Assembly (NCBI RefSeq): GCF_002443255.2
Contig: NW_019211458.1
Coordinates: 25,180,757 to 25,244,756 of the forward strand
Reading direction: 5' to 3'
Source of the DNA: Varroa destructor
Lineage: Eukaryota > Arthropoda > Arachnida > Mesostigmata > Varroidae
DNA length: 64,000 nt
Position numbers and translations under genes: made by a program. The notes below the pieces were generated by a model that had not been told where the DNA came from, made no database searches, and worked only from the letters and a program-made list of their open reading frames with translations. Of the stretch, positions 11,989 to 23,599 are shown piece after piece. Positions within the stretch are counted from its first letter, which is position 1. Every line of letters begins with the position of its first letter.

Positions 11989-12027
11989 AAAGATTCTATT
12001 GAGGCTGCACGATATCACAGCGTGCGG
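11989..12027 (+). other. Candidate 39-nt micro-exon
   Basis: A pyrimidine-leaning run ends TTTTGTTGCTGCAG at 11988, and a CGG|GTAAGT donor follows at 12027/12028. Between them 13 codons are open (KDSIEAARYHSVR), and the length is a multiple of three. Both splice sites are good matches to the metazoan consensus. The same frame stays open to 12294, so a retained or non-exonic reading is also possible. No family can be assigned to so short a piece. Confidence 0.2.
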
Positions 12028-12540
12028 GTAAGTCAAGTCTACTCTGTTCCGTGCGCAAACTCCAATCGTCGCTCTAACGGAAGGTTGAACTGGGTTTGCA
12101 TACTTGCCAACTTCTATTGGAGTCTCCTTGGCAAGGGACTACAGGAAACTTTTTGTTTGGGTCGCTGCACCCGGAACATGCTGGTCCCGAGACGACCTAG
12201 TCTGACGTTTCTTCTTCGCAATATCGGCGACGAATTCAGTTCTCACTCACTAGGTCGAAGCGTGTCGCGTTTCGATTCGGACCAAAAGCAGTAGCGTTAG
12301 TTCAAGTAAACATCAGACTGTGTCATGGTATCGTCATGTCGCAGTCGGCAGATTAGATTGAAAAGGAACACAGAAAACGATTTCCGCTACGTTGCTGACA
12401 TCACGACGTTATACAGTAAGATCGTCGGTAATGGTTTGGCTGCACTAAATCTGAGGGTGGGCGTCTTCAACAAACGCACCCATCGGTTTTTTTGCACACG
12501 CTGGTGTCCGGCAACTGAAGTTTTTCGAGAGTTCTAAATG
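12028..12540 (+). other. GC-richer patch with two open plus-strand frames
   Basis: Frames of 105 codons (11977-12294, opening at TTG) and 70 codons (12325-12537) are open in tandem on the plus strand. Neither is recognised. A perfect 8-bp inverted repeat CTTGCCAA/TTGGCAAG lies at 12103-12135. The patch could be an exon or a mobile-element remnant; I cannot decide. Confidence 0.15.
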
Positions 12541-13657
12541 CACCATCTGCGCGCTATTCAAATTCATAATATGCTTTATCGACAGGGAAGTTGCGAAGAA
12601 AACCGGCTGCTTGTTACTTTTTAACTCATCGACGAGGACTGTTACAAAAACAACCCATGAAGCATACTTCGCCCTGACACGGATGTCTCTATGGGCCTTT
12701 TGCCGAGAAGGACATACATGAAGATCACGGTGGAATCAATTTCGGAATGTGTCTTTTTCCAATTATAGGTGCAAAATTAAATAGGATATATTACGCTTAC
12801 TGTACAGCCGACTTCACAGTGACGTGTTGTGAAGATATTAGAAGTACAAAGGTAACATTCTTCATTAAATCGAAATGATTGAGTTACGTAGGTCTTACAT
12901 TGCACAATAAGAAGAATACAATGTTCGAAATTACCCAATGGAAGACAAGTATTAACTGAAGCAGACATTCTGATGCAATGAATTAACAAGAACAATAACG
13001 TCGGATCTTCCATTTAAATGTGTTTGCTTATAGCAGTTTTGATTTGTTAAAGCCATCTTGAAAAATTTGGCTTCGAATGCTACGCAAGCCTTCGAGTACA
13101 ATTAAAATCACAGCTACAAGTATTATTATATAATAAGTTTTCAATGTTCGAATAGAAAACATAAATTCTGGGTTTACAAACGGTATATTGGGTTTCAAAC
13201 CATTTGGATACAGAAGCTTATTTAATTTGAATGAACAAACCTTCCAACGAACAAATACACTTAAAAAGTTTCCATTATATATCTAATGTACTATGATTTT
13301 ACTAGTTTTATATGGAGGAACGCGAGTGAAAGCTAAGTGCCCATCTATTCTAGAAAAGGCATACTCCACTACTGTTTCAAGCTCATATAATATCTACCTA
13401 TTTTTAACCATGTCACCGTACATATGTTATGCAGAATATATTCATGCAGTGTGTTTATCTTTGTGGAATAAATGGAAAGCATACAAATATCCTATGAAAA
13501 AAGCGTACTAATACGCAACAAAAGAAAAAGTCCTCTAAAAATGCCCTGCAGCTTTCCAAGTGTGTTTTTTTATAAGAGTCTCAGCATACGCAGACAACAT
13601 CCCGCCAGGCGTCCTCAACGCCCGACGACAGCGCATGCCTACATATAGGACACAGGT
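12541..13657. other. AT-rich gene-free DNA
   Basis: Only anonymous frames of up to 78 codons are present, with no repeats or splice-site pairs of note. Confidence 0.45.
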
Positions 13658-14146
13658 TCATACAACAATCTCAGGAAGGGACGTAGTATTTTTGTAGGTT
13701 GCAATTGTACTTTTTGGAAATGGTCTTTCACTACTGTCTTGTATGGAGTGTCTGTCTCTCAATTTCAAATACACGCGGGCTCTGCGGTGCTCGGTCGTTT
13801 CCGGGAGCTCCAAACGAACCGAGTGTGATGATTCAAGCCACACTTCTCTGCCTCTCGTACATTCACATCGTCCTGTCGAAGCGTAGATGCAACGAGCGCA
13901 ACTCTACCCTCAGGTGTATTGAGTTTAGACGTTCCATCACTGAGATGTATTAGGGTGACGATTGCAGTTCACTACTCGAAACTGCACTGTCCTCGCTTGG
14001 GAAGAAGTACCTACTTGACAAGGTACAGCATTCACGCAATTTCTCCCAGTATATATGTTCTGCTGGTGCTTTGTGAAACGAATATCAAACAAGAAGCCTG
14101 GTCCTATATGTTAACTTGCTATGTAAGTTCTTTTTTAACTCTATGA
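13658..14146. other. Patch with open frames on both strands, unrecognised
   Basis: Plus-strand frames at 13699-13953 and 13919-14146 and a minus-strand frame at 13658-13843 overlap. The minus-strand translation is hydrophilic and protein-like (for example SVRLELPETTEHRRARVYLK), while the plus-strand ones are cysteine-rich and less convincing. On the minus strand a CTTCGACAG| acceptor-like sequence lies just upstream, near 13877. No family is recognised and no donor was identified. Confidence 0.15.
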
Positions 14147-15300
14147 GTGAATTCGACATGAACGTTCAGTATACATTTATAGGTTATTCGTAAATATTTG
14201 AAGAGGTAAAGATAGTTATGCTATTTAGCCGGACACATTACGTATTGAGTTCAGAATTGTGGATTTGTCGGCTGGTTGGCCAATGATAGCCAGCTGCATC
14301 AGTCTGTTAGCAACGAAATACTCATAGAGCTTTAGTGAGTATCCCTAAATGCTTAGAAGCAAGAGCACAACAAACAATCTCTTTTGAAATCGAGATACCT
14401 CTCTATTGAGAAAGAAAGTGTAAGTTATTTGTTTGTACTTTTTTTATAGGACGATTTCTTGTTAACCGGAGCCAATAGTCGAGGAATCCACTAAGATGAC
14501 TCCGTTTTCAAGAACGTGATGAATTACTCGTAGCAGATTAGCGCGCGCGAACGAGCGTCGACAAAAGCGTTTGTAAGATTCCTCTTAAGCTCAGGACATT
14601 TTAATTTTTCCAAGTAGCAGGGAAATACTGATTAGTGCCCTAACCTGTTTCCAACATGCAATTAGAGTTCAGAGAATGCTTTAAAAGCGCAGCAAAAATG
14701 ACATGGAACAGGTTTACAATTCGTAATTATAGCTTCATAGCATCCAGCTTCATAGATGTTGTTCAACCCGCTGTTTCTTGCAATGTTCTCGGGATCTCAA
14801 CCACTACTTCCTGTATAACCTCAACGAACTTTACCACCTTTAGTCCGACATGCAAATTCGGAGATACGTGAATACGAACACTGCGAGTCCGTAGAGCGCA
14901 CTAGGCCTGGGTCGACCGACTCACCAATTTACAAATACGTCCTTGGTTTCGGTTCGAAGCCTAAGGAGGCGGGCAGGTAGGTAGGTGGGACGATCACAAC
15001 GGCGTCGTTGGTCCACTTCGTATGCACTCCGCGTGCACTTGACTCCAAGTAGTTCCTTTCCACAAAGACGTCTACTTTATTGGGCGAGCCGAGTTAGATC
15101 GGATTGCCGATGAATTCACAAGGGTCTCTTTCGCTTGCTGACAAACTATTTTCAATGTACACAACGTGCAGAAGGTGCGGAAAGGACTATTGTTCACAGG
15201 GCGTGTGCCTCTGGGCGGGTAGTCTGAATGTCTGAATCTTAAAAGTGGCGCTGTTGCTGAGTGCTTTGATGTAGTACTATTTTTTTTTGCTTTTTCGCAG
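14147..15300. other. Gene-free DNA, GC-rich in the second half
   Basis: The 14880-15240 part is GC-rich and contains the short tandem GGTAGGTAGGTGGG near 14976, but no frame above 71 codons. The stretch ends in an excellent plus-strand acceptor at 15300. Confidence 0.35.
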
Positions 15301-15355
15301 ATTTAATCTAATTACAACAGCACGTGCGGAACAAGACGGATGCCAAGTTAGATAG
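15301..15355 (+). other. Candidate 55-nt exon, probably untranslated
   Basis: The 3' splice site is nearly ideal: T9, GC, T5, CGCAG ending at 15300. The donor TAG|GTAAGG at 15355/15356 is also strong. The intervening 55 bases are closed in two frames at once (TAA near the start). In the third frame they read FNLITTARAEQDGCQVR and then hit TAG exactly at the exon end. If this is an exon it is therefore non-coding, 5' or 3' UTR, or the end of a coding region. No neighbouring exon was identified. Confidence 0.35.
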
Positions 15356-16359
15356 GTAAGGCGCATTGCGGTCGGCGTAACGCAAAGAAAGTGTAAATGC
15401 GTTACAGCAGAAGCAATAATGCTGCAGGAAGGAGGGAAACGAACGTTGTTGGCGTCTCTGTTAATGTACCTCGCAAGTTATCAGAGCAAGTAATCAAAAT
15501 GTTTAATGCAAAATGTATTGCAAATCTTATGAGCTTTCTTTTGTAGCCTACCATTTAATCTTACTTTCTTAAATTCTCTAACGAGCTGCACGTTTTGCTT
15601 GATTATTTTACATATCTACGACATTAGTATCAATATACGATTAGCGCATGGCCCTTGATGTGCTCGCGTGTAATCGTGGGCTCAGTGACGTAGACCCATA
15701 ACTAGATAATTGTAATATGAAAAACTGATTGTGTCAGTTTGGCACCGCAAAGGATTTATCGGCCTGACAAAGATTTATGTTTGTCTTTCTTTAAACGGAG
15801 AAAGCCTTATGCTTAAATTTTGCTCGTTGTGCCCCATTTGTAAAGATTATAATGTGTGCCTGAGTGAGACGTGTTGCCACTGCCGGCTGCAGGGCTTGCC
15901 TCCTTTGGACTGGCCTTTTTATGCCTCTTGACAGCAGTACGTTTGGCTGTCCGTACCACAGAAAGTGCTGACATCTCCTGCGACATGCGCATTATTTATG
16001 GCTAATTCCACCCGCTCAGGTTATGGCATATGTAATATTCAAGCGAGTGAAATGCCAGACTCTCTTACTGTCGTACGATCTCCTGGAATTGCTCAGTCAC
16101 TTCTTATAAAACGCTGACATAAATGTTACAACTTTTAACAACATTTAGGCAGCTTATAAGCCAAAAATGTCTGGATATATTGTAAAATATACTAGGCTTG
16201 TTTCAAGTAGATTTTGTTTTAGGTCTTCACTAATTGTTCGCTTCTGTTTACGATCAGAAAGCGCATATAGCCTCTTCGATATGTTCGATAGAAATTTATT
16301 GTGTTTTTGATTGTTTTTGACCGGCTTCAAAAATCGATGTTTTTTGGTGAAAAAAAATC
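15356..16359. other. Gene-free DNA between candidate exon and mariner relic
   Basis: One anonymous frame (15731-15931, 66 codons, cysteine-rich, containing CSLCPICKDYNVCLSETCCH) is present. The cysteine spacing is suggestive but does not fit a zinc-binding pattern I can name. Nothing else was seen. Confidence 0.3.
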
Positions 16360-17196
16360 TTTTCACATCTACTCCATTCCGCTTTTTGCCGAGGTCAAGA
16401 GACTACCGAAGCAGTCCGGAATATTTGTACTACGTATGGTAACTCCCTTTTGTAAGAGGGCGATTCAAAAATGGTTTACTAAGTTCCATAGTGGCATCTG
16501 GGAACTGGAGGATGTACCGAACTTTGGTCGGCTATTCGAAATCGAAGAAGACAACCTAAAGGCATTTCTAAAGTACGATGGCCGGTAAACAACTTTAACA
16601 AATAGAATTTAAGCAAAAGTAGCCAATAACTCATTCATACCAGGGAGGTAAGATAAATCTATACTATTTACCCAGAAAAAATCAGAAGAGAATCTTATTG
16701 CTTGCCTCGGCGCCCCATAAAGTGAGTTTAAGCACAGAGGAACACAGCTTCTCATTACCTCTCAACATTTTGCCTGGTATCGGGCAACATGCAGCCACAA
16801 TATCAGGTTTTTATGCAAGGCTATTACGAATGACGAAAACTGGTGTGAAACGGAAAAAGGAATATGTATCTCCAGAAAAGACCCCTTAGCCCATAGTTAA
16901 GCTAGATTTTCATCCCAAAAAGACCAGGATTTGCATTAGGTCGAAGAGGTTGCTTATACGTTGCAAAATCAGTACGAGACGGTAACAAAAATCTTCAAAT
17001 GCCAAGTGAGCGGAACTATCGTAGAGAGCGGCCTTGCAAGAGCTTGTGTGAAAGATTTTTGCAGCAATCGTATTGTTCAAACTTCGTGCCTACAGATTAC
17101 CAAATAGTTCAGTCACTAACAGATGGACTCTTAGAGGCTTTAAATCATAAAATTCTAACGAGTCGGAATAAATTCGTTGGGAGTGGCCGTGAGTAG
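16360..17196 (+). mobile_element. Degenerate, internally shortened mariner transposon (fossil)
   Basis: The plus strand carries mariner landmarks in order across frameshifts and stops. CKRAIQKWFTKFHSGIWELE followed by DVPNFGRLFEIEEDNLKAFL (16450-16570) is the second half of the paired helix-turn-helix. A PHK..L...H segment (16710-16790) corresponds to the WVPHEL region. TNDENW (about 16828-16845) stands for the (V/I)TGDEKW motif with the first catalytic Asp. VKRKKEYVSPEKTP, a stop, then PIVKLDFHPKK (16845-16920) and FVPTDYQIVQSL (17083-17118, for APSDYHLFRSL) follow. About 50 residues normally present between KKV and PTDYH are missing, including the FHQDNARPH block. It cannot encode active transposase. 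Confidence 0.75.
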
Positions 17197-17201
17197 GAAT
17201 A

Positions 17202-17205
<4 letters not shown>

Positions 17206-17254
<49 letters not shown>
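17206..17254. repeat. (TA)n microsatellite
   Basis: About 24 uninterrupted AT units lie ten bases beyond the last recognisable mariner codon. Mariner integrates at TA, so a TA tract beside a relic could be an old insertion site, though slippage explains it equally well. Minus-strand IY-repeat translations across it are artefacts. Confidence 0.95.
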
Positions 17255-17258
<4 letters not shown>

Positions 17259-18121
17259 ACATCGAGCGAAATGAAGTTCTGTGAGCAATTTGAAGATGCA
17301 ATTTAATATTTGAAGAGTCTTCATTTTATATCTTGTTAAGGTAGCAAGATACACGCAAATGCTTGCAATAAATATATATAGCTTTGTAACTTAACGCGAG
17401 AATTCTGAAGATTATGATATAAGCATACCATAGACTATTCCGAGATCAGTCAATAAAACCATTTCAAGACCATGGTAGTCAAGTCATGTTGTAGCTGTTG
17501 CATTATAGGCATACAAATGTTAGCGCTATGGCTGCTTAAGATGATCCCTATAATTATCAAAAATGCCATACATTTCGCTTGTCCAGCTTATTTCAGTGAT
17601 TATTTTTATCCCTTCGAAAACCACTACTTAAGTTACTTCTATTGAAATCCGTATTTACGAACAGGCTCATCGTGCTGTTCCTATTCACAGGCGTATAGCT
17701 GCTACGAAAATGGTCAGCACACATTTGGCCTTAACAACATCGCATTATCCTACTCTTTCGCATATTGTCTATGCTGCTCCGTCATAATGATATATATAAA
17801 TGTCTGTGAATGTCTTTCACGTCAGCAAATGTCTGTGTCAGAAAAAAAAATCTAAAAAGGCCGTAGACCTAATACTAATAAAGTCAACATAATAATTGTG
17901 TACATAAAAAACCTTAATATTGGTATTATTCAAGTTATATTAATTAACCCTGAGTATACTAAATTTCTTTACATCTGGATGTTTTTCGTCGCTAAATCTC
18001 TAGATATTCGTTATCTCTATAGCCAGTACCAGTGGAAAAGGCAGCTTCAGCATCGGGAAAAAGAAAAGTAAACGCGGTAGTTGATTGAAAAAGGATATTA
18101 TCACGCACTTATTGTTCTTAC
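17255..18121. other. AT-rich gene-free DNA
   Basis: No recognisable gene, RNA or repeat family is visible here. Confidence 0.45.
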
Positions 18122-18191
18122 CCGCCCTTGTTGTAGGCCCCCACCTTCCAGCTTCAGCAAGTTTTGCCTTTGCTTCGTTCACCACTGCCGC
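18122..18191 (-). CDS. Candidate 70-nt coding exon (hypothetical)
   Basis: On the minus strand the acceptor ACTTTCAATATATAG at 18193-18192 is followed by 70 bases and the donor GCGG|GTAAGA at 18122/18121. One frame reads AAVVNEAKAKLAEAGRWGPT and then TRA. This is a soluble, protein-like composition unlike the AT-rich flanks. The exon ends one base into a codon. I do not recognise the product, and no partner exon could be placed. Confidence 0.25.
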
Positions 18192-18560
18192 CTATATATT
18201 GAAAGTTACATGGGAGCGCTTAAGCCTCGGCAGATATTGTGCCCCCGGGGCTTCTCACCAACTTCGCGCCTAAATTGAGATCCACTGCGCTGTTAGAACG
18301 CAGCGTGGGGAAAGACGGGGGGAGGTCCGGAAACTAGGAGGGCACGAGGTTCTGGCGAAGCAACCCACGAGGTCCCCCAATGTAAAGGGAGGCCCTGCAA
18401 CACACAGTTTCATTGAGGATCCGGCCTTCAGCTAAAACGGCAGCTCCACCCCAACCACTGGTCTCTAGTCATCGGATCTCGGCTATATTTTCCAAGCTTG
18501 ACGAACAATGAAAGCTGAGGGACACAAAGAGAGATAAAGGAAGCGAGTGAAAAACGAGAC
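18192..18560. other. GC-rich, purine-biased island
   Basis: The plus strand is rich in G tracts around 18303-18325 (GGGG and GGGGGG runs), giving a three-tract near-G-quadruplex. No frame above 65 codons is open. It may be upstream flank or intron of the candidate minus-strand exon. Confidence 0.3.
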
Positions 18561-20366
18561 CTAATGATAAGGGCCAACGAAATGGGGTACTAAAAAGACC
18601 AGATAGGAGAGAAATGCGCAAAGAATAAGTTGTTTTTTTCTGTTAGCGGCTAACAGACGAACGTAAGCAGCGGGCTTAAAATTCTACTTGTAGCGCTTAC
18701 TTAGGATGCATAGACAAATGAAGAGAAGAGAATGAGATGAGTTCGTCAATGGCCAACAAACTTCGCAACTGCGGACGACAGTATAATCTTTGGGGCAAAC
18801 AAACAGAGTGCCAAAAAATCACAAGGTACACGAAGGCGAAATCTAGATAAGTTGTCAACAGTGACAATTTTCAGAAGTTTGCTAGATTGTTATCCACCTA
18901 TTCGGCTGGAGAAACGATGGGTAACGAAGTGCACTAATGTGTTTATTTCTTATTTTGTAAATTCGTATTATTAGTATTACTATATAAGAGATCTGTACGT
19001 TAACGGGTTGACCTAAGTGAGCCACATCAATACGTGCAAGAGAATTACGAATCCCAGAAGGAATAGCTTTGCGGGAAAACTACAGATCATTTCTAAAGAA
19101 TAATTATCACGAAATTCAAGATTACTAACTTTCTTTAAGGAAACAGCTTTTACTTGTCTTAAGGTATGAAAGGTCACACATACTATAGCATAAAGAAAAG
19201 AAATAAATGATGTGAAAAGGCTGTTTGATTACAGTCAAATAGTGATTTAATCCTGATAAACAATTCTCGTTAGTCATCCCCTAGGCGTTTCAGCTTCTGC
19301 GAACTGTATCTTCACGAACATGCCTTTCAAAATTGTTTCACCACCGGGTCATTACATCATACGATACAAGCAAATGTCGCCTGGGTAATTGCACGTTTCG
19401 CATGCGAAATGACTTTATCAAGTAAGTTTATTGATAACCAGTCCTCTTTCGTAACTAAACGATCTGGGTAGTTTAATAACGAACTAAGCAAAGGTACTCA
19501 CACAGATGAGGGCTTGCTCACTCGATACACGAGGGTTCACTGACGCATACAGACAGACTACGTTCGCTGACGCCGCTGAAGAAAGTGCCTTTTGTTTCTA
19601 TGTCATACGTACGTGTACTGTGAGACACCGAAAATTCAAGAAACAACCATGCAATATTCTGTCACAGCATCATTAAAAAGTCATTTCATTTCGAATTGTG
19701 CGTGCTCAATGCGTCAACTTCAGGTAGCAGGTTTCGGCACGGTATAGTACCATATACCGAAATACATCTACATAGAATCCAATAGCACAAAAATTCGCCT
19801 TTGTGCAACTGCCAAAAACACTCACCATCCTACGTCTGCACGCTAACATCATGTCATCATACGCTGCGGGAGTTTGGTCTGACTCATTGGCAATTCTCAG
19901 GTTATAATAGAACAGTGGGGGTACTAGCCGTACTCTTAAGTTTTATCACACTAGGTGACTAACAGGGGCTTCAAATAGGGCAAAGGGGCTCACTGGTACT
20001 AGCCCGAACAACAGCTCCGCCGCTGAGTAAATTAAATCATGTATCCAACAACGAAGGAACGGTCACAATGTTCATATCCTCTCTACATATTAAATACTGC
20101 TTGTCGGAGTACGGACGAATCGGGCTACGCGCAAGGAAATGCATTGTCTGTCTCCAGAATGACTGGGAAGAAGGTTCTCTTAATAGCGTATATTCAGTTT
20201 GACATATTCTGTAGGTGATGATTCAGTTTTTTTTTATCTGAACAAAATCGAAAGCAGCACAAGAATATCGTGGTTCTGATAAAAAATATAAGTTGACTTG
20301 ATTTAATAGTATAAATTACATAAACACACTCGTAGTACGATGGGGTATTCGATGGTCTCTTTAAAA
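18561..20366. other. AT-rich gene-free DNA
   Basis: There is no reading frame of 60 codons or more, and no repeat or splice pair that I can support. Confidence 0.5.
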
Positions 20367-20880
20367 TTAATTACATTTGTTCCAGTTAGATGAACTTCTA
20401 ATTTGGCTTCGGCAAAAAAAATGTTTCTCACTGAATTCAGCTTCGTTTAGTTCTATCGCGATTTTTAGCTCTTGTATTTTGGCACCCCACTGAAAGTATT
20501 CGCCCTTTGCTGCGACTTCCATACGCCATAAAATGAAATGTACCGTCAGGGGAGACATGGTTATGGTAAAAAAGTCTTGCTTTGGAGACAAATCGAATTG
20601 GGTGGACCATTTTGCGAAACAGGCACTGTTTAGACGGTGGGTGTAGCGAAAGGGACGTTTATCAAAGCGAAATTCATCTATGAAGAAATTTGACTTCCAC
20701 TTACGTATCAACTAACGGTATAGGTGGAACACCGGGTGATCAAAGAGAACCCCTGAGCATTCGTCAAGATGAAAGGTGACTGTAATATTGAAAGGAAGCA
20801 ATTCAGAGTTCTCAATTGACGCCTTTGAGCGATATAAGAGGACTCAGAACGTGCTAGTTCTGAGCCCTCTTATGTAAATA
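20367..20880 (-). pseudogene. Possible mariner transposase C-terminal fragment
   Basis: The 114-codon minus-strand frame contains FDLSPKQDFFTI and then WRMEVAAKGEYFQ. This resembles the mariner C-terminus, where a KP..FY..GI segment precedes LPERW..VV...GEYF. Further upstream, TVTFHLDE could stand for VLFHQDN, but the PPYSPDLAP motif cannot be read cleanly. The match rests mainly on the terminal motif. An unrelated exon is an alternative, since LPFNITVTFHLDECSGVLFD upstream is also protein-like. Confidence 0.3.
20834..20873. repeat. 17-bp-stem hairpin with 6-base loop
   Basis: The left arm ATAAGAGGACTCAGAAC (20834-20850), the loop GTGCTA and the right arm GTTCTGAGCCCTCTTAT (20857-20873) pair at 16 of 17 positions. 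The stem is too short for a typical pre-miRNA. It could be a cruciform-forming palindrome or a relic of a transposon end. Confidence 0.85.
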
Positions 20881-23549
20881 AAGTTCGATCATCTCGGTTC
20901 ATAAAATCAAAAAGGAGCAGAGGAGCAGTCGAAGATGCTAGACTCTCGAGTCCGCTAGGTTAATTTCGGCTGATCGTTGGGCACCATTTTAATCCTTTTG
21001 TACTTTTGTCCCTGCTTTTGAGCCGTTGTTGAATTGTTCTGTTTTTGTTTTTATCACAGTGACAAAACAATGCTCCACTATTGAGTAAAAAAAGGTTCCT
21101 ACTTCGAAGCGAAGAAATCGCTCAAACTACTAATAAGAATGCTATTTGATTTGATGCAGCTGATTTTCTTTGAATATTTTCAATAGTAAAATCTTACACA
21201 CAAGCTTAAAACACCAAAAGATCATTCATATTATAGAAATAAAGAACAGTACATCTAGTTACATCTATTTATAATAAAATCACTATGAGAGAATGCACTT
21301 TGGACCGATAAAACAGTGCTACGAATAGTAGAACATGTATCCTAAACAGGAAGAATAACGCCAAAGTGCCTCTCAAACATATTATTTATCATATATGCGA
21401 CATTACTATGACTAATCAAATTAGATAAAGGTAGCCAAAGTGCTAATTTTGTTTATGCTGACAGATTTTCAGGTGAAAAAGATGAAGCGAAGTGTGGCTT
21501 TATTTATCAATTGACAGTTTACAGCCTTGGGTGTATCCACATCTCCAAAAGAATTAAGGTATCAGCTTGTGTTGATACTTTAAGCTACCGCCCTATATAA
21601 CCGCTGAATAAACTGTCATCAACGGCGAACACAGCCTACGAGCAGTGGACCTGTTCACCTAGAGCGTTTCTTGCTAAATATGTGCTAAGAGCCTGTAGAG
21701 TTCCCAATGAAGCGAGTTCCTTTTCCTTGGAATCTTCTAATAAACACTGGGAAAAGGACATAAATAACTGCCTTCCTACGCTCAGTCGGTCTTTTGCAAC
21801 CATTCATCCATTACCTTTCCCGCGCGCATTTCTCCCCACTGAAATTCAAGAGGGGAAAGCTACACGCCTGAGCCAGTCAGCGAAATCCTGGTCGAACGAA
21901 ACTCTAGAAAAATACTGTCGTTGTCCCAACTGCTAAGCCTATATAAAGTTATGTAGAGATACTAGCTCCGTCTGCGGTCGTTAAACCTGTAAAGAATGAC
22001 ACTTATTTATCCTCGTGCATTCACTAGCATTGACTCAGTTTCAGTGACCCAATGAGAACGTACACATAGAAAAACAGATCACTCACGCTGCTCAACGAAA
22101 GAGCATTTTGAAAGAGTAGGTAAAAATATTTCAAAATAAACGACGAGACATCCGAATGCGTTCCAACAGCTGAGGGGCAAAGTGAAATTCCACTTTGAAA
22201 TCTAGAACTACTTTACTGAGTGATTTTTCGGACCTCAGTATGGAATGTTATAAAAATTAAGTAAAAAAATGGTAAATTGCTAAAAAAGGTAAAGAAACCT
22301 CGAATTTTGAAAGAACATCAGCTGAATTAATATAGTATTGTTGGTATATAGACGTTAACATAGAACAATAATGACATGGTCTTACGTGCATTAAGGAAGC
22401 ATTGCTTGGACTAAGAGAAATTATGTCTAAATAAAAATTGTACGATAAAATTCGTTTAATCTATTAAAACGCTATCATCTAACTGGTATATAGAGTGCCC
22501 GAGAGACGCTGTATCGTTATCTTCATATGGAAGTTAATTACATAGATCGTATTGTTTTATCTGTTTTTAAATCTTAGTAAAGACTTGCACATGAAATGTT
22601 TATTCGTCATCATTCTACCAGTATGTGATGTATATAGTTTTCTGTACCATATCTCATACGTCTATTGCGTTTATAGAGTATCGTGTACGACGTTGTTTAC
22701 ATATATATTATAACGTATTTTCCCAAATGGTAGTAATAGTAGTTAACATTATCACCATGGTTATGTTACGAATGGTGTTGAAGTCGCCGGGCTTAACTTT
22801 CACCGAAATGATAAACAATTCAATCCTGATGTAAGTTGCTAAAAGAAAACAATAGAGGATATACCCTTTTGCTTATTTTGTTTTAATATTTTATCTCTCT
22901 ATTTCTCCTTAACTACACGCATGCAAACGAATGCTAAATAATAATTGCTGACTAATTACAATTTTAAAATCAGACGTAGTTGCGCTGATACGATTATTTT
23001 TTGCACTCTTCCTCTTCGATCTTCAATTTCGCAACAGGACTTAAAACCAATACAAAACTACTTCTAACTCTTATTTAGAAAGGAAACAATAAGAAGTCAA
23101 GTGATTTTTTTGGTTACAGAGGTCCCCTTGCAGCACTATATGTTGTGATGTCTCCTGTTTTCAATAATCGATGTTTCAATATGTACATCGATGTGCACGA
23201 CGCCGCAACGTCCAGTCGCTAAGGGTGAAAGCCAAGTACTGGGCCAAAAAGTTCAGGACCAATGGTGCGCACCGTATGATCTTGGCAACCCCGCTTGACA
23301 TATCGTATGACCTTTAAGTCTTCTCGTTCTTCCTCTACCATCTATGCCGTCTTCGTCTATGCCTGCAAAGGTCGATCAGCTTGCCCCACGGGCAAATGTC
23401 CCCCACCGAATCTGAGTCCCTAGTCTCATAATAAATGCAGTCGTAGAGTGGCATTCGGGTGGAGGCCAAATAACGACTACAGCCTGGAACATATAATGAT
23501 CTTTACTCTCGACTGTGTTTTAGCTTTCTTGTTCCTCTTCCTATCACTC
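20881..23549. other. AT-rich gene-free DNA
   Basis: The largest frames are 84 codons (21682-21936) and 69 codons (22625-22834), both unrecognised. Isolated plus-strand acceptor-like sites occur at 21472 (GATTTTCAG) and 23119 (TTTTTTTGGTTACAG), without matching donors that I could identify. Confidence 0.4.
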
Positions 23550-23553
23550 GCAG

Positions 23554-23596
<43 letters not shown>

Positions 23597-23599
23597 TGC
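23550..23599. repeat. (TA)n microsatellite with inverted-repeat flanks
   Basis: A 39-bp TA tract (23555-23593) is bracketed by GCAGC (23550-23554) and GCTGC (23595-23599). The whole unit can therefore extrude as one hairpin. Confidence 0.9.

Noticed and set aside
15731..15931. Cysteine-rich frame as a zinc-finger domain
   Set aside because: The cysteines (CSLCPICKDYNVCLSETCCHC) do not follow the spacing of a zinc-finger class I can name, and there is only one histidine.
17145..17354. 69-codon minus-strand frame with an IYIY repeat
   Set aside because: It is only the translation of the (TA)n microsatellite and its flanks.
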